A program made the position numbers and the translations under genes. From NCBI GenBank assembly GCA_022059125.1, contig JAEUWY010000012.1, positions 248,001-312,000 on the forward strand: a DNA stretch of 64,000 nucleotides. The letters are read 5' to 3'. Below the pieces are notes generated by a model. It had not been told where the DNA came from. It worked only from the letters and a program-made list of their open reading frames with translations, and searched no databases. The stretch comes from Corynespora cassiicola (taxonomy: Eukaryota; Ascomycota; Dothideomycetes; Pleosporales; Corynesporascaceae). Positions 26,581-37,580 of the stretch are shown here, piece by piece. Position 1 is the first letter of the stretch; every line of letters starts with the position of its first letter.

Positions 26581-27902
26581 ATGGAATCTTAATTTTCAGA
26601 CTATAAAGAAAAAGTTAATCTTTTATTAAAAGCCAATACACCTATTATAACTATTTTAATATATTAAATAAAAATAAAATAAGTATTAAAAATACTATAC
26701 AAAGAATAAATAAAAAAAAAATTATTTAATAGCTTAAAAAAAGAAAGAAATTAAGATAAAATTAAGCTATTTAAAAGAGATAAAAGAATTATTAATAGGG
26801 ATTTAATTAAAAGCCCTAAAAAAACAAATAAAAAAATATTACTAGAAAATAATATAAAAATATCTAAAAGAAGCTTACAAAAATATTTAAAAGAAGAAAA
26901 TTATAGTATAAATATTAGTACTAAAAAGCCGTATTTAAATAAAAAAAAGCTAAAATAAAATTAAAATACGCAAAAAAACAATTAAAAACTTTAAAAAATA
27001 TATATTTAAATAAAATTATATTTTCTAATAAGTTAGTAATAGAAAAGGGTCTAGGTTCTAGACAGAAATATATTAGAAAAAAAAGAAATAAGGGTATAGG
27101 GGCTGAATTAGCTTCTATAAAATCAAATTGTAAGTAAAAAAAATAATTAAAAATAATTAAAAAATAATTAAAAATTTATTATAATTTTTTAATTTAATTA
27201 CTTTTTTAAAAAGTTTTATACTAATTAAATTATAGCTTAAGATATTGTTATATCAGTATAGGGAGCTATTTAGATAGGAAGAAAATCAGAATTAGTATTT
27301 ATTAAAATATTTAATTTTAAAAATAATTTTAACAATACAGATTATATATAAAAAGTATTAAAATCTATTATTTAAAATATTTAATTTTAAAAATAATTTT
27401 AATAATACAGATTATATATAAAAAGTATTAAAATCTATTATTAAAAAACAAATAAAACCCGGTTAGTTTATATACCTTTTTTTTTATTTTTTAATTAAAT
27501 TTATTATTTAATTAAATTAATTTAATTAAAGACTAAATTATAAAATTAATATAAATATTAATTACTTTATAGACTAGAAATTTTAATAAGATAATTTAAA
27601 AATTTATACAGCTAAACCAGTTTTAAAATAGTTTAAAAAAAATTAAATTAAATTATTTAAACATCCAGCTTATAGCCCAGACTTAGCACCTATAGAAAAT
27701 ATCTAGGCTATATTAAAAAATAATTTAAAAAAATTAAATTCTAATGTATTAGGTAAAAAAAAAAAATAATACTTTATTTATAAACGCTATAAATAAAGAA
27801 TAAAATTTAATTCCACAAAAAATAATAGATAATTGTATATTATCTTTACCTAAACGTTAGAAGGCAGTTAATAAAGCTAACGGGTATTATACAAAATATT
27901 AA
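26581..27902 (+). pseudogene. Tc1-type DDE transposase, copy 4
   Basis: ATG at 26,581 is followed by a stop at codon 4. The same two GT...AG interruptions as in the other copies are visible: donor GTAAGT near 27,131 and acceptor TTATAG near 27,226, then donor GTTAGT near 27,462. Exon 3 keeps the final catalytic Glu (APIENI). A 70-bp tandem duplication at about 27,305-27,445 in exon 2 shifts the frame. Several Trp codons are stops. Confidence 0.82.
27305..27445. repeat. 70-bp tandem duplication inside Tc1 copy 4
   Basis: Two adjacent, nearly identical 70-bp units begin at about 27,305 and 27,375. They differ at only one or two positions (an AACAATACAG versus AATAATACAG difference is visible). 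The other copies have a single unit. Since 70 is not a multiple of three, it disrupts exon 2. Confidence 0.9.
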
Positions 27903-28304
27903 TAATTTAATTAATTATTAATTTATTTATATAATTTAATTTTTTAAAAAAAAAATCTCCACTATTAAATTTTTTTTTAAAAAAATAAAAAAAGATATTT
28001 TTTCAAAAAAAACTACAAGTATATACTGTATACAACTTTAAAAAAATAAAATAAAAAATAAAAATTTTACGCTAGAAAAAAAATAAATCAGCTTTTAAGC
28101 TTGCATTTTTTTTTACTACACTTTTACTTTAAATTTCTAAGTAATAAATATTATATAAGCTATATATTGTTTTAATAAAAAAATAAAGCCTTTAAATTTC
28201 TTTAAAATTAAATTTTTTTTATTTTAATAGCTGGTCTAGTTACAGAGTTATACTAGTTTAAAAAGTATAATTTTTTTTGGTTTTTTTTTAATGTCACCCC
28301 TCTG

Positions 28305-28548
28305 TATTTAGCTATTTAAATTTTTTATTTTCTTATAACTAAGACAGTACTAAGCTAAACTAGAAATAGAAAGTTTTTTAAAAAAAATATAAAAAAATAA
28401 TGATATTTTTAGATAGCTTTATAGTTCAGAAATATTTTTTCGTATAAAACTTATAGATTTTAATTTATAATTATTTTTTAGTTCTATAAACTTTTATTTT
28501 AAGTAGTATTTAAACTATATTAAAAATAAGTTACTCTATATTTTTATA
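28305..28548 (+). repeat. Left LTR of Gypsy element D
   Basis: The 244-bp sequence matches 36,898-37,139 in direct orientation with many transitions (for example TATTTAGCTATTT at both starts). The left end coincides with the TA at the right edge of Tc1 copy 4, so a few terminal bases could be missing. Confidence 0.82.
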
Positions 28549-31500
28549 TTATATTTCTAAACTTTTTTTCGCTAGTAACAGCTTAAAAATATTTTTTTTT
28601 ATTTATTATAAAAAGAAGTATAATTAAATAGTACACGTATTAGATTAGGTCTGTTCTAAATTACTATATATATTTTTAATTTTTAATAAAGTTAAAATTT
28701 TTTAAATTTTTTAATAACTAAAACTTTTAAGTTTAAAACTTCCGCTTTTATATAAGTTAGATTACTTTTAAAAAAAACGCGTTATATACTAAAGTAAAAA
28801 CTAAATAACTATTAAAAACTTACTAAAATTAATTCTAACTATTAATATTTAGTACTATATACTTTCTAAATACTTTTATAGAAAAAGCTATTTAAAAATT
28901 AAGCTAGCTGTAAAAACAGCTTTAACTTTCTAATAATAATTTAAAATCTACTAAATTTCTATACTAATTTAATAATAGTAATTTTTATTCTCTACTAACA
29001 GAAATAAAATTTTTATAGTTATAAGCTAAAATATTAAAATTTAAAGCTGCTGCTACAGACTTTTTTTTTAAAAATAAAAAATAGCTAAAACTATTACTAT
29101 TAACTCGTATTTAATAACTATCTAAATTATTTTTAATTTTAGTTTAAATAAAGTTATTTAAATAGATTTCTAAAATTAAGTTTTTTAGTAACAGAAAAAC
29201 TGTTACTTTTCTATAATAGCTAGTTTCTATTTAAAATTACTTTAATATTAATTAAAACTACTATTTTACTAAATAAGTTTATATAGTAGAAATTTAAAAA
29301 TATATATTAAAACTAGCTTAAAAATACTTAGAGCTCTGTTATTTAGCTAATAATTTTAAAAATAGTTTTTTAACGTAAAAAAATACTTAACTTTTTAAAA
29401 TTATACTTTATTTTAGAAAATAAAAAAGTAAAAAATTAAATAGCTTTCTACTAGCTGCAGATAGAATAAAAAAAACTTTTTTCTACTTTTAAAGTTTAAT
29501 TTTATTTACTACTATTAAAAATAAAATATAAAAAAAAAAATTTTTACTTATAAAAAAAATAACTTTAGCTTTACGAGTATTAAATTTTAAATTTAAATTT
29601 TTATAGAATAACTTTTTTAATAATATAGTAAAATATTTTTTTTTATAATATAAAACGCTAAAGTATTTCTGTATCTGCTATTAGTAAAAATCAAAAAAAA
29701 ATTCTAGTTTTATTTTATATAAAGTTTTAAAAACTAGACGCTAACTAGCTTATTTACAGTATTTATATAAAAAAAATATTTATTAGCGTACTATCTGCGC
29801 GGGGTTATAATTACTATACTAATATAAAATTAGTAAGCTATTTAAAACAGCTCTAGCTGTAAAAAAAAACTATTATAATTATAATAAGTAAAGCTATTTT
29901 ACACGTAATTATAATTTTTTATAAATAAACTAAATTTTTATTGCTAATAATTTATAAAACTAATTTAAAAACGTAATTAACTTTAATAAACTAAATTTAG
30001 TTTAACTAAAAAATAAAAATATTTAAAAAAAAATTCTGTTTTAGATTACAGTAAGTATAATTTATTTAATATAAACTTATTAAACTTATTAAAAAGCTAC
30101 TATTTTTAAATACTTTTTTTTCTTTATTTTAATAAGCTTAAAATCTGTTTATATTTTTTTATTAATACTAGCACACAAAGATTTTTATTTATTAATACTT
30201 TTATTATAGTATTTTTAGTCTGTTTTTTTAAGTATTTATTTAAAATCTATTTTATAAAATTAAAGTATAAAGTTTTTAAAATTTAATTAAATTTTTAGCT
30301 ATTTATTATATCTATTTTTATTTTCGCCTAAAAAAACGTACTATTTTAAATTATTTTTTTATTATTCTTAATCTGGGATTCTAAAACTATATTATTAGTT
30401 TAAAATAAATAAAAAAATTTAAGCTTAAATTAAATATAGAATATAACTAGATTATGTAGTTAGCTTAATATACTTTTTTTTATATATTTACTTTACTTAT
30501 TCTCCGACGTTTAAATTCTTTTATAACTAATTAAAAAATAAAATAAAATATTTTCTGTAGAAATATATTATAAATGTATATATATATATATAAAACTAAA
30601 AAAATTTAAAATTTTATTTATATCAACTTTAAAAATTTAGACTTTTTAGCCTAAACGCTTTTTTCTAACTAACGTTTAATACTGTTTTAAATTTAGCTGT
30701 AATTTTTAAATAGCTACTATATTTACTAATATTTTTTATTTTTAAATAAAATAATTTAAAAATAAATTTTTATAATAATTATTTATAAAATTAACTGATA
30801 AATTCAGAACTTTTATTTTTTAAATAAAACTATTATTTTTCTAATACTAAACTAACTACTTTCTATATATAAATTTTATTAAAATATATTTAATTTAAAA
30901 ACTGCACTCTATTTCTTTCTATATTAACTATATAATTATAAAATTATTTTAACTAAATTTTTTCTTAATAGCTATAATTTTTTATATAAGTAAAAATTTA
31001 AAAAACTTAAAACTACTTAAAAATTTCTAATAATTTAACTTTAATAGAGTTTTATTAAGCAGAGCCGGAGTTGTTTTGTATTCTCTATTTTTTGTATCTA
31101 TAAATTAAATAAAAAACTTAAAATATATATTAACTATTATAAACTAAACGCTTTTATTTAAAAAAACGCTTATTTAATACTCTAAATAAATAAACTACTA
31201 GTAAAATCTAGTAAAGCTAAATTTTTTATAAAATTAAATATTTACGCTGTGTTTAATAAAATTTATATAAACTTTAATAGTAAGAAATATACTACTTTTT
31301 AAATATAATACAGAATATATAAATATAAAGTTCTTTTATTTAGGCTGTATAACGGTTTAGCTATATTCTAGCAGTATATAAATAACATTTTAATAAATTA
31401 CTTTAACAACTTCTATATCGCATACTTAAATAATATTTTTATTTACTCTAAAAATAAACTAATTTATATTTAGTATATTAAAACTGTTTTAAAATAACTA

Positions 31501-32480
31501 TATTAAGCTAAACTATAAATAGATATAGCTAAATCTAAATTTTATATAAAATATACTTAATACTTAAAATATATTCTAACTAACTAAAAATTAAAAATAA
31601 ATTTTAAAAAAGTAAAAGCTCTGCGGAACTAGATCTAATCTACTACTATTACTAAAATAAAATTATTTTTAAAATTTACTAGCTTCTACTAATAATTTAT
31701 ACTAAAATATTTTTAAATAGCTTTTTTAATTAGTATACTTTAAAGTTTTATAGTATTTTTTAAATAGATTTTAGTATATAACTAAGCTTTTAAAGCTTTA
31801 AAAAAAGTTTTTTTTCTATTTTAACGCTATACTATTTTAATTTTAAGTTATCTATAAAACTAAAAATAAATATATTAAACAGCGTAATTATAAATATATA
31901 ATTTTAGTAACACGCCAATAGAAAATAGTACTTTTATATTTTCTACAGTAAAATTTTATTTAGTTTTAAACTAAATTAGAAAATATATAATAAAAACTTT
32001 TTACTATTATTACCGCTTTTAAAAAATAGCAAGCTAATTTTTTTTTATAAAGTATTAGATTTAAGTATATTCTAACTATAAATTATTTAAGTATTTTATA
32101 ACTACTAAAGTTTTTAACACGTGATAAGTAAAATAAATAAAGAATTTAGCGCTTTTTAATTTTTATATTAAATATATTTTAAATAAAAATAATACTAAAG
32201 CTGATATTTTTAGTTATTGCGAACAGAATATAAAAAAATTTTCTACTATTTAGCGTAATAATTATTTTTACGTATTAATTAGACTGTATTATTTTAATTT
32301 TTAAATTAATACTAAGTTAGTTTAGAAATATATTAGAGCTTAGACTAAATATATTATTTATATATATATAATATTTTTAAAAAACTTTATAAGCTTTAAT
32401 TTTCTTAAACTTATTAATACTTTTTTAAAAAAAAATTAATTAAATTTTATAAGTACTAAATATAAAACAGATTTATATTA

Positions 32481-34320
32481 ACGTAAACTATAAGCGAGCG
32501 AGCTATATAAGTAAGCGAGCTATTTTTTAACTGCTCTAACGCGTGCGCAACTATCTACTTAACTACTTTAAAAAAATACTATAATAATTTAATATAAAAA
32601 GTAGCTATAGTAGTTATACTGTTATTTTATATATATAAAAATTATATTTTTATTTTCTGCAGCGCGTATAGCGCGTTTTTAACTACTAGCTACTACTAAA
32701 ATAAGCTATTTTCTTACGCCTCTTCTTGTTTAATTACTTTTTAATATCTTTTTAAACTATAATTTTAGCTTTTTTAGCTTTTATTAAAAAAATTTTATAC
32801 TAGATTTTTTTTTTATACGCTGCGTAGCAGTTTTATTAGTTTTTTTAAAATTTTTAACCTGCGTATAAAATAATATAACTTTATAAATTAGTATTATAGC
32901 ACTTTTATAAAACTAAATAAAAACTTTAATAATTAAAACTAGAAATAAGCTTTTATTTTTTTTAAATCTGTTTTAAATTAATATTAACTAAATTTTCAGC
33001 TCGTATATATTACTTAGTATTCTATCTTTTTATAAAGTAGCTTTAGAAATAGCTAGCGTAAATATACGTAGCTTTATATTAAATTTTAATAATACTATTT
33101 TTAAATTATATAAAAATTATTTTTACTTTTTAGAAGCTTATGTGTATATTAGTTTTTATAAAAAATTATTTAAAAACTTTTTTAAAAATTAGCAGAAAAG
33201 TAGTTTTATTAATATAGTTAATATAATTACGTGTTAAGCTAAAAATTTTATTACTATACGCCCGCTTTAAAAGTAAAAAATATTTTATATTAAAAAATTA
33301 AAAAAATATAATAAATATAAAAGTATATAAAAAGTAATAATTTTATTTATTTTACAGAAGTTTTAAAAAGCTAAAAAATTATAACTTTTATAGCTATTAA
33401 TAATAAGTAGTTAGTATATTTTTACTGTACAGCTCTGCGTATAAACGTTAAAACACTTTAACTAATATATTTTTAGCTTATTTATTATTTAGTCTATTTT
33501 GCTAAGCAATATATACTAGCTAAATAAAATATTATTACTTTTATATTATAGAGAAAAGTAGTACTTACCCGCGAAAATAATAAAAAAAAAAGTTATTTAG
33601 CTATATATATTAATTTTTTAAATTTTTATAATTTATTTATAATTATTTAGCTAAATACTTTTAAGTTAATTTTATTTTTTTAAAGCTGTAACTACTAATT
33701 AAGCTAAAATTATATTTATTATAAAGTTTATTTTATTAAAGTTATACGTGTCTTTATTAATTATACTATATATTTTTTAATATAATATAGTAATTTAAAT
33801 TAAAAACTAATAATTTTAAAATTTTTATAAAAAACGCGCTAGTAATTCTACTAGTAAATTAATTAAACTTAAAAATTTAGCTAACGCTTAATAAAATTAC
33901 TAAGCTAGTTAATACTAATATAGTCTGTACCTCGCGCTATAAGTAATTAATTAGCTATATTATATATAATAGTTAGCGTAGATGCGAATTTTAATAAATT
34001 TAGCTTAAAAATATAAATAATAATTATATTTTTTTTAAGCTTAGTTAGCTATTTTAAGTTAGGCTAGTAATTATATTGCGTAAGTCGTCTAGCGTGTTAA
34101 TAACTAACTATTATATATAGAGTATTATATACTAAAGCAGCTTATTACACGCTTTAAATTAAATTATTTTTAATAGCTAAAAAAGCTAGAGTTATTAAAG
34201 CCTTTTTATAAGCTAATTAGACTTTTTTTAGTTATAGTATTATAGATATAGATAGTTTATATTAGAGTAGTTAGAAAGTAGCTCGCTTACTTGTGTAGCT
34301 CGCTTACTTATAGTTTACGT
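32481..34320 (-). mobile_element. pogo/Fot1-like DNA transposon, copy F2 (nested in Gypsy D)
   Basis: The element is 1,840 bp between TA dinucleotides (32,479-32,480 and 34,321-34,322). The ends are inverted, beginning ACGTAAACTATAAG on both sides and followed by paired GCGAGCTA motifs 17 bp apart. The minus strand reads a Fot1-like DDE region: LKCFNVYTQSCTV near 33,450, then LLIINSYKSYNFLAF and FCKINKIITFYI (Asp to Asn, His to Tyr, Pro to Leu). A Lys/Arg-rich C-terminal tail lies near 32,700-32,780. Stops interrupt the frame. Confidence 0.87.
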
Positions 34321-36897
34321 TATATTAATATTAGTTATATATTTTTTAGAATTCTACGCTTATTATATACTTAATATAAAAAGTTTATAACTAAGTTTTT
34401 TCTGTATACTTTAGTTTTATAAAAACTTACTAATTACTAGTCTAAAAATACTACTAAAAAAGTATAATTAACTTATATAAATGATATATAAAAAACTATT
34501 TTATCTGTTAACAGGTATATTTAAAATAAATTTAAACTGCTAAAAAAATCTATTTACTTTTTATTTTAAATAAATTTATATAATATTTCTGTATAAATTT
34601 TAAAAAAAAATTCTGTAATAAAACTAGATATAACTAAATTTTAGTAATTATTAATTAACTTTCTAAGTAAGCTGTATTAATTTTATATTATAAAAATATT
34701 AATACACGTAGTATAGCTTATCTGTTTATTTAGTAAATATACTAATTTAAATATATTTTAAAAACTATTATATTTAACTAAAAACCGCAGTTCATCTCTA
34801 GCTTCTAATTTAAATTCTATTATATTATTAGTATTAAAATTAAACTGTTTACTGTATATTATAAAAAAATAAACAGCTAAACTAAAATTATAAACTAATA
34901 TACTAACTAAAAACTAAAGCTATTTATAAGCTATTATTAAAATAACTAAAATAAATTTCTGCTATTAATAGATTGCGTCTAAATTACTTTACTATATATA
35001 TATAAACTTAAAAATAACTTTATACTAAGTTTTATTTAGTTCTAAACTCTGTTAGAGTTAGTATTAAAAAAAATCTAAACTTTTAAAGTTTTAAAAGAAG
35101 CTAAACTACTAAAATACTCTAGCTTTAACTTTTTAAATATATAAAGTATAAAAAATTATAATTTTTTTTTTTAAAAAAACTTAAAAATAGATATAAGCTT
35201 AAATTAATTCTTATTACTACTAAGTAGATTAAAATATTAGAAATTAAGTATATTTAAAAACTAAAAATTTATTATTAATAAAATTAAGCTAAAAGCTGTC
35301 TGAACAGTAGACAGATCTTTTTAAAAAAAATAAAAAAAAATAAACTATTTATACTGTTTTAAATTACTTTTTAAATTAAAAATTTATAATATATTTATAC
35401 TAGATATTTTCTATAAAAACTTAAATAATTTATTTTTAAAATAAAAGACTCTAAAACCTATAAGAGTACTTATTAATAAAGTAAAAAAATAAAAAGTTAA
35501 AAATATTTTTACTAGTAAATTAATACGTTTATTATTAAAGTATTAAATAAGCTAGATTAGACATAATTAAAACTTTATATAGTATAATATATTTAACTTT
35601 ATAAACGCTCTATATAAGCTTAAAGTATTTTATAATAATTATTTAAATAAGCTAAAACCTCTTCGGTCTCTAAACTAATAGCTTTAAGTATTAAAAAAAA
35701 ATATAAATTATCTGTAAAATAATAAAGTAGTATAAAATAGTTATTAAGTATTTATTTAGAATTTATTTTAAATCTGCCCCTAGTCTAACTACTAATTTTT
35801 TTTATTTTTATTATAAATAAATATATCATTATTTAATTTTTTTAGTTTTAACTTATTATTAAGCTTTATTAAAGTTTTAGCTAATCTACCTGCCTGCTAA
35901 AAATGTTTTACTAAAAAAAATTTAGCAGAATTAGTAATTTTTTTTTAATCTGTATAAATTAAACTATAAAAATAAATTATTTTTAAATTAGCTAACTTTT
36001 AATTTAATTTTTTTTTTATAAACTGCTTTTAAAAGTGTATAAATAGCTAGTAATATTTTTTTAGTTTATATACGCTTTAACTCTGCTTTAGTTATTTAAA
36101 CTACTATTACTAAAACTATTTTAGCTGTAATTTTTACAGTAGTAAAAAATAAAATATAATTTAATTTTTTTTTTAGTTATTTATAGTTTATACTAATATT
36201 TTATACTTATTAGCGTAGTACTTTAAAATTTAAAAATAAAATATTAGTTAACTATTTAGAATGCGCTCTAAATTAAATATATACTAATTTATAAAAAAAA
36301 ATTTTAAACTGTATAGTACTCGTATTTTTTATTTAAAGTTAACTTAAATTTAAAATTAATAATATATTTTTTAGCTAAAGCGTAATAAGCGTGCAGATAT
36401 ATTTTATAATAAACTGCTAATAAAATACTAAATAAAACTAAAATAAATATAGTAAAGTAGAGCTGTTAAAATAGTTAAAAGCTTTAAAAATAAATTAATT
36501 TAAATATTAGAATTAGAACAGACTACTTATAGAATATAATAGCTAAAAAATTAAAAAAAGTAAAAAAGTAAAAAGTGCTAAATTTATACTAGCTAAATAG
36601 TAATATTTTAAATATTTAGCTGGTTACGTAAACGCGTAATACTTCTTTTTATAAAATATAAAAAATAAAAAATAAATAATAAAATAAAGTACTCTGCTTC
36701 TAATAAAAAATATTTATATTTTTTTTAAATAAGCTATAACTTAGAACAGATTAAAATAATCTGTTTACTAGAAAAAAAAATATAATAAATTTTATTTATA
36801 TAAAGTTTAAATTTACTTTTTAGTATTACGCACGTAACTTTAACTTTTAACTAAACTTTATTTTTAATTTTTAATTTAATTTAAATTTAAATTTAAA

Positions 36898-37139
36898 TAT
36901 TTAGCTATTTAATTTTTTTATTTTTTTATAACTAAAACAGTACTAGACTAAACTAAAAATAATTTTATTTTAAAAAAAAATATTAAAAAACGTAATATTT
37001 CTAAATAGTTTTATAGTCTAGAAATATTTTTTTTATAAAATTTATAGATTCTAACTTATAATTATTTTTTACTTCTGTAAACTTTTATTCTAAGTAGTAC
37101 TTAAGCTGTATTAGAGATAAGTTGTTTTATATTTTTACA
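36898..37139 (+). repeat. Right LTR of Gypsy element D
   Basis: This is the direct repeat of 28,305-28,548. It ends TTTTTACA at 37,139, consistent with a ...CA LTR end; the matching left position reads TTTTTATA, a C-to-T change. Flanking sequences differ beyond this point. Confidence 0.82.
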
Positions 37140-37580
37140 GTACGTGCTAACTAAAATAAAATAGAAATAGAATAACATACTCGCTGCTTATTAATAATAA
37201 AATAGAAACAGTAGAGAAAAACAGAGTTTAATATTAATATAATTTTTATAAATATAATAATAAGCAGTACTACGTAATAATATTAAATTAGTTTATAAAA
37301 ATATTAAATCTAAAAAAAAAATTGTATTATAAATTTAAAAAAGTAAGCAGCGCAGACAACGCTTTTAAAAAATAACTAATAATTAATATTAATAGTAAAT
37401 ATTTATTATTCTGCTAAACTAAAATAAGTTATATAATAATTTTATAAAAATAGTAATACTAAAAAAATTTAGTATAAAATTTTTAGAATTTATAACTTAG
37501 CGTTTTATAAATTTTATAGTTTTATAAAAATAGTTTTATAAAACTATAAAATTTTATAGAACTTAGTATAATATATACTA
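37140..37580. other. Unassigned AT-rich spacer with a perfect-looking palindrome
   Basis: No transposon protein was recognised here. A strong AT palindrome occurs around 37,507-37,560, built from inverted copies of TTTTATAGTTTTATAAA-like sequence. The TA at 37,579-37,580 is the target duplication of the next element. Confidence 0.45.

Larger units (their letters stand above)
26117..28304 (+). mobile_element. Tc1/mariner-type DNA transposon, copy 4
   Basis: The element is 2,188 bp with flanking TA (26,115-26,116 and 28,305-28,306) and inverted termini CAGAGGGGTGACATT, the same terminal type as copy 1. It sits at the junction of Gypsy copy C and the left LTR of Gypsy element D. The extra length relative to the other copies is largely a 70-bp internal tandem duplication. 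Confidence 0.93.
28305..37139 (+). mobile_element. Ty3/Gypsy LTR retrotransposon D, with nested pogo-like element
   Basis: The element is bounded by direct repeats of about 243 bp (28,305-28,548 and 36,898-37,139). The plus strand shows a degraded Pol. The reverse transcriptase reads LFRLYNGLAIF and then FYIAYLNNIFIYSKNKL at about 31,340-31,470. The RNase H end reads NNTKADIFSY (a KADALSR-type motif) near 32,200, preceded by FYIKYIL. The integrase is expected after the nested element at 32,481-34,320 but was not clearly resolved. This is a different Gypsy lineage from copies A to C: it has LYNG in place of LTN in the RT. Without the nested element it is about 7.0 kb, a normal length. Confidence 0.85.
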
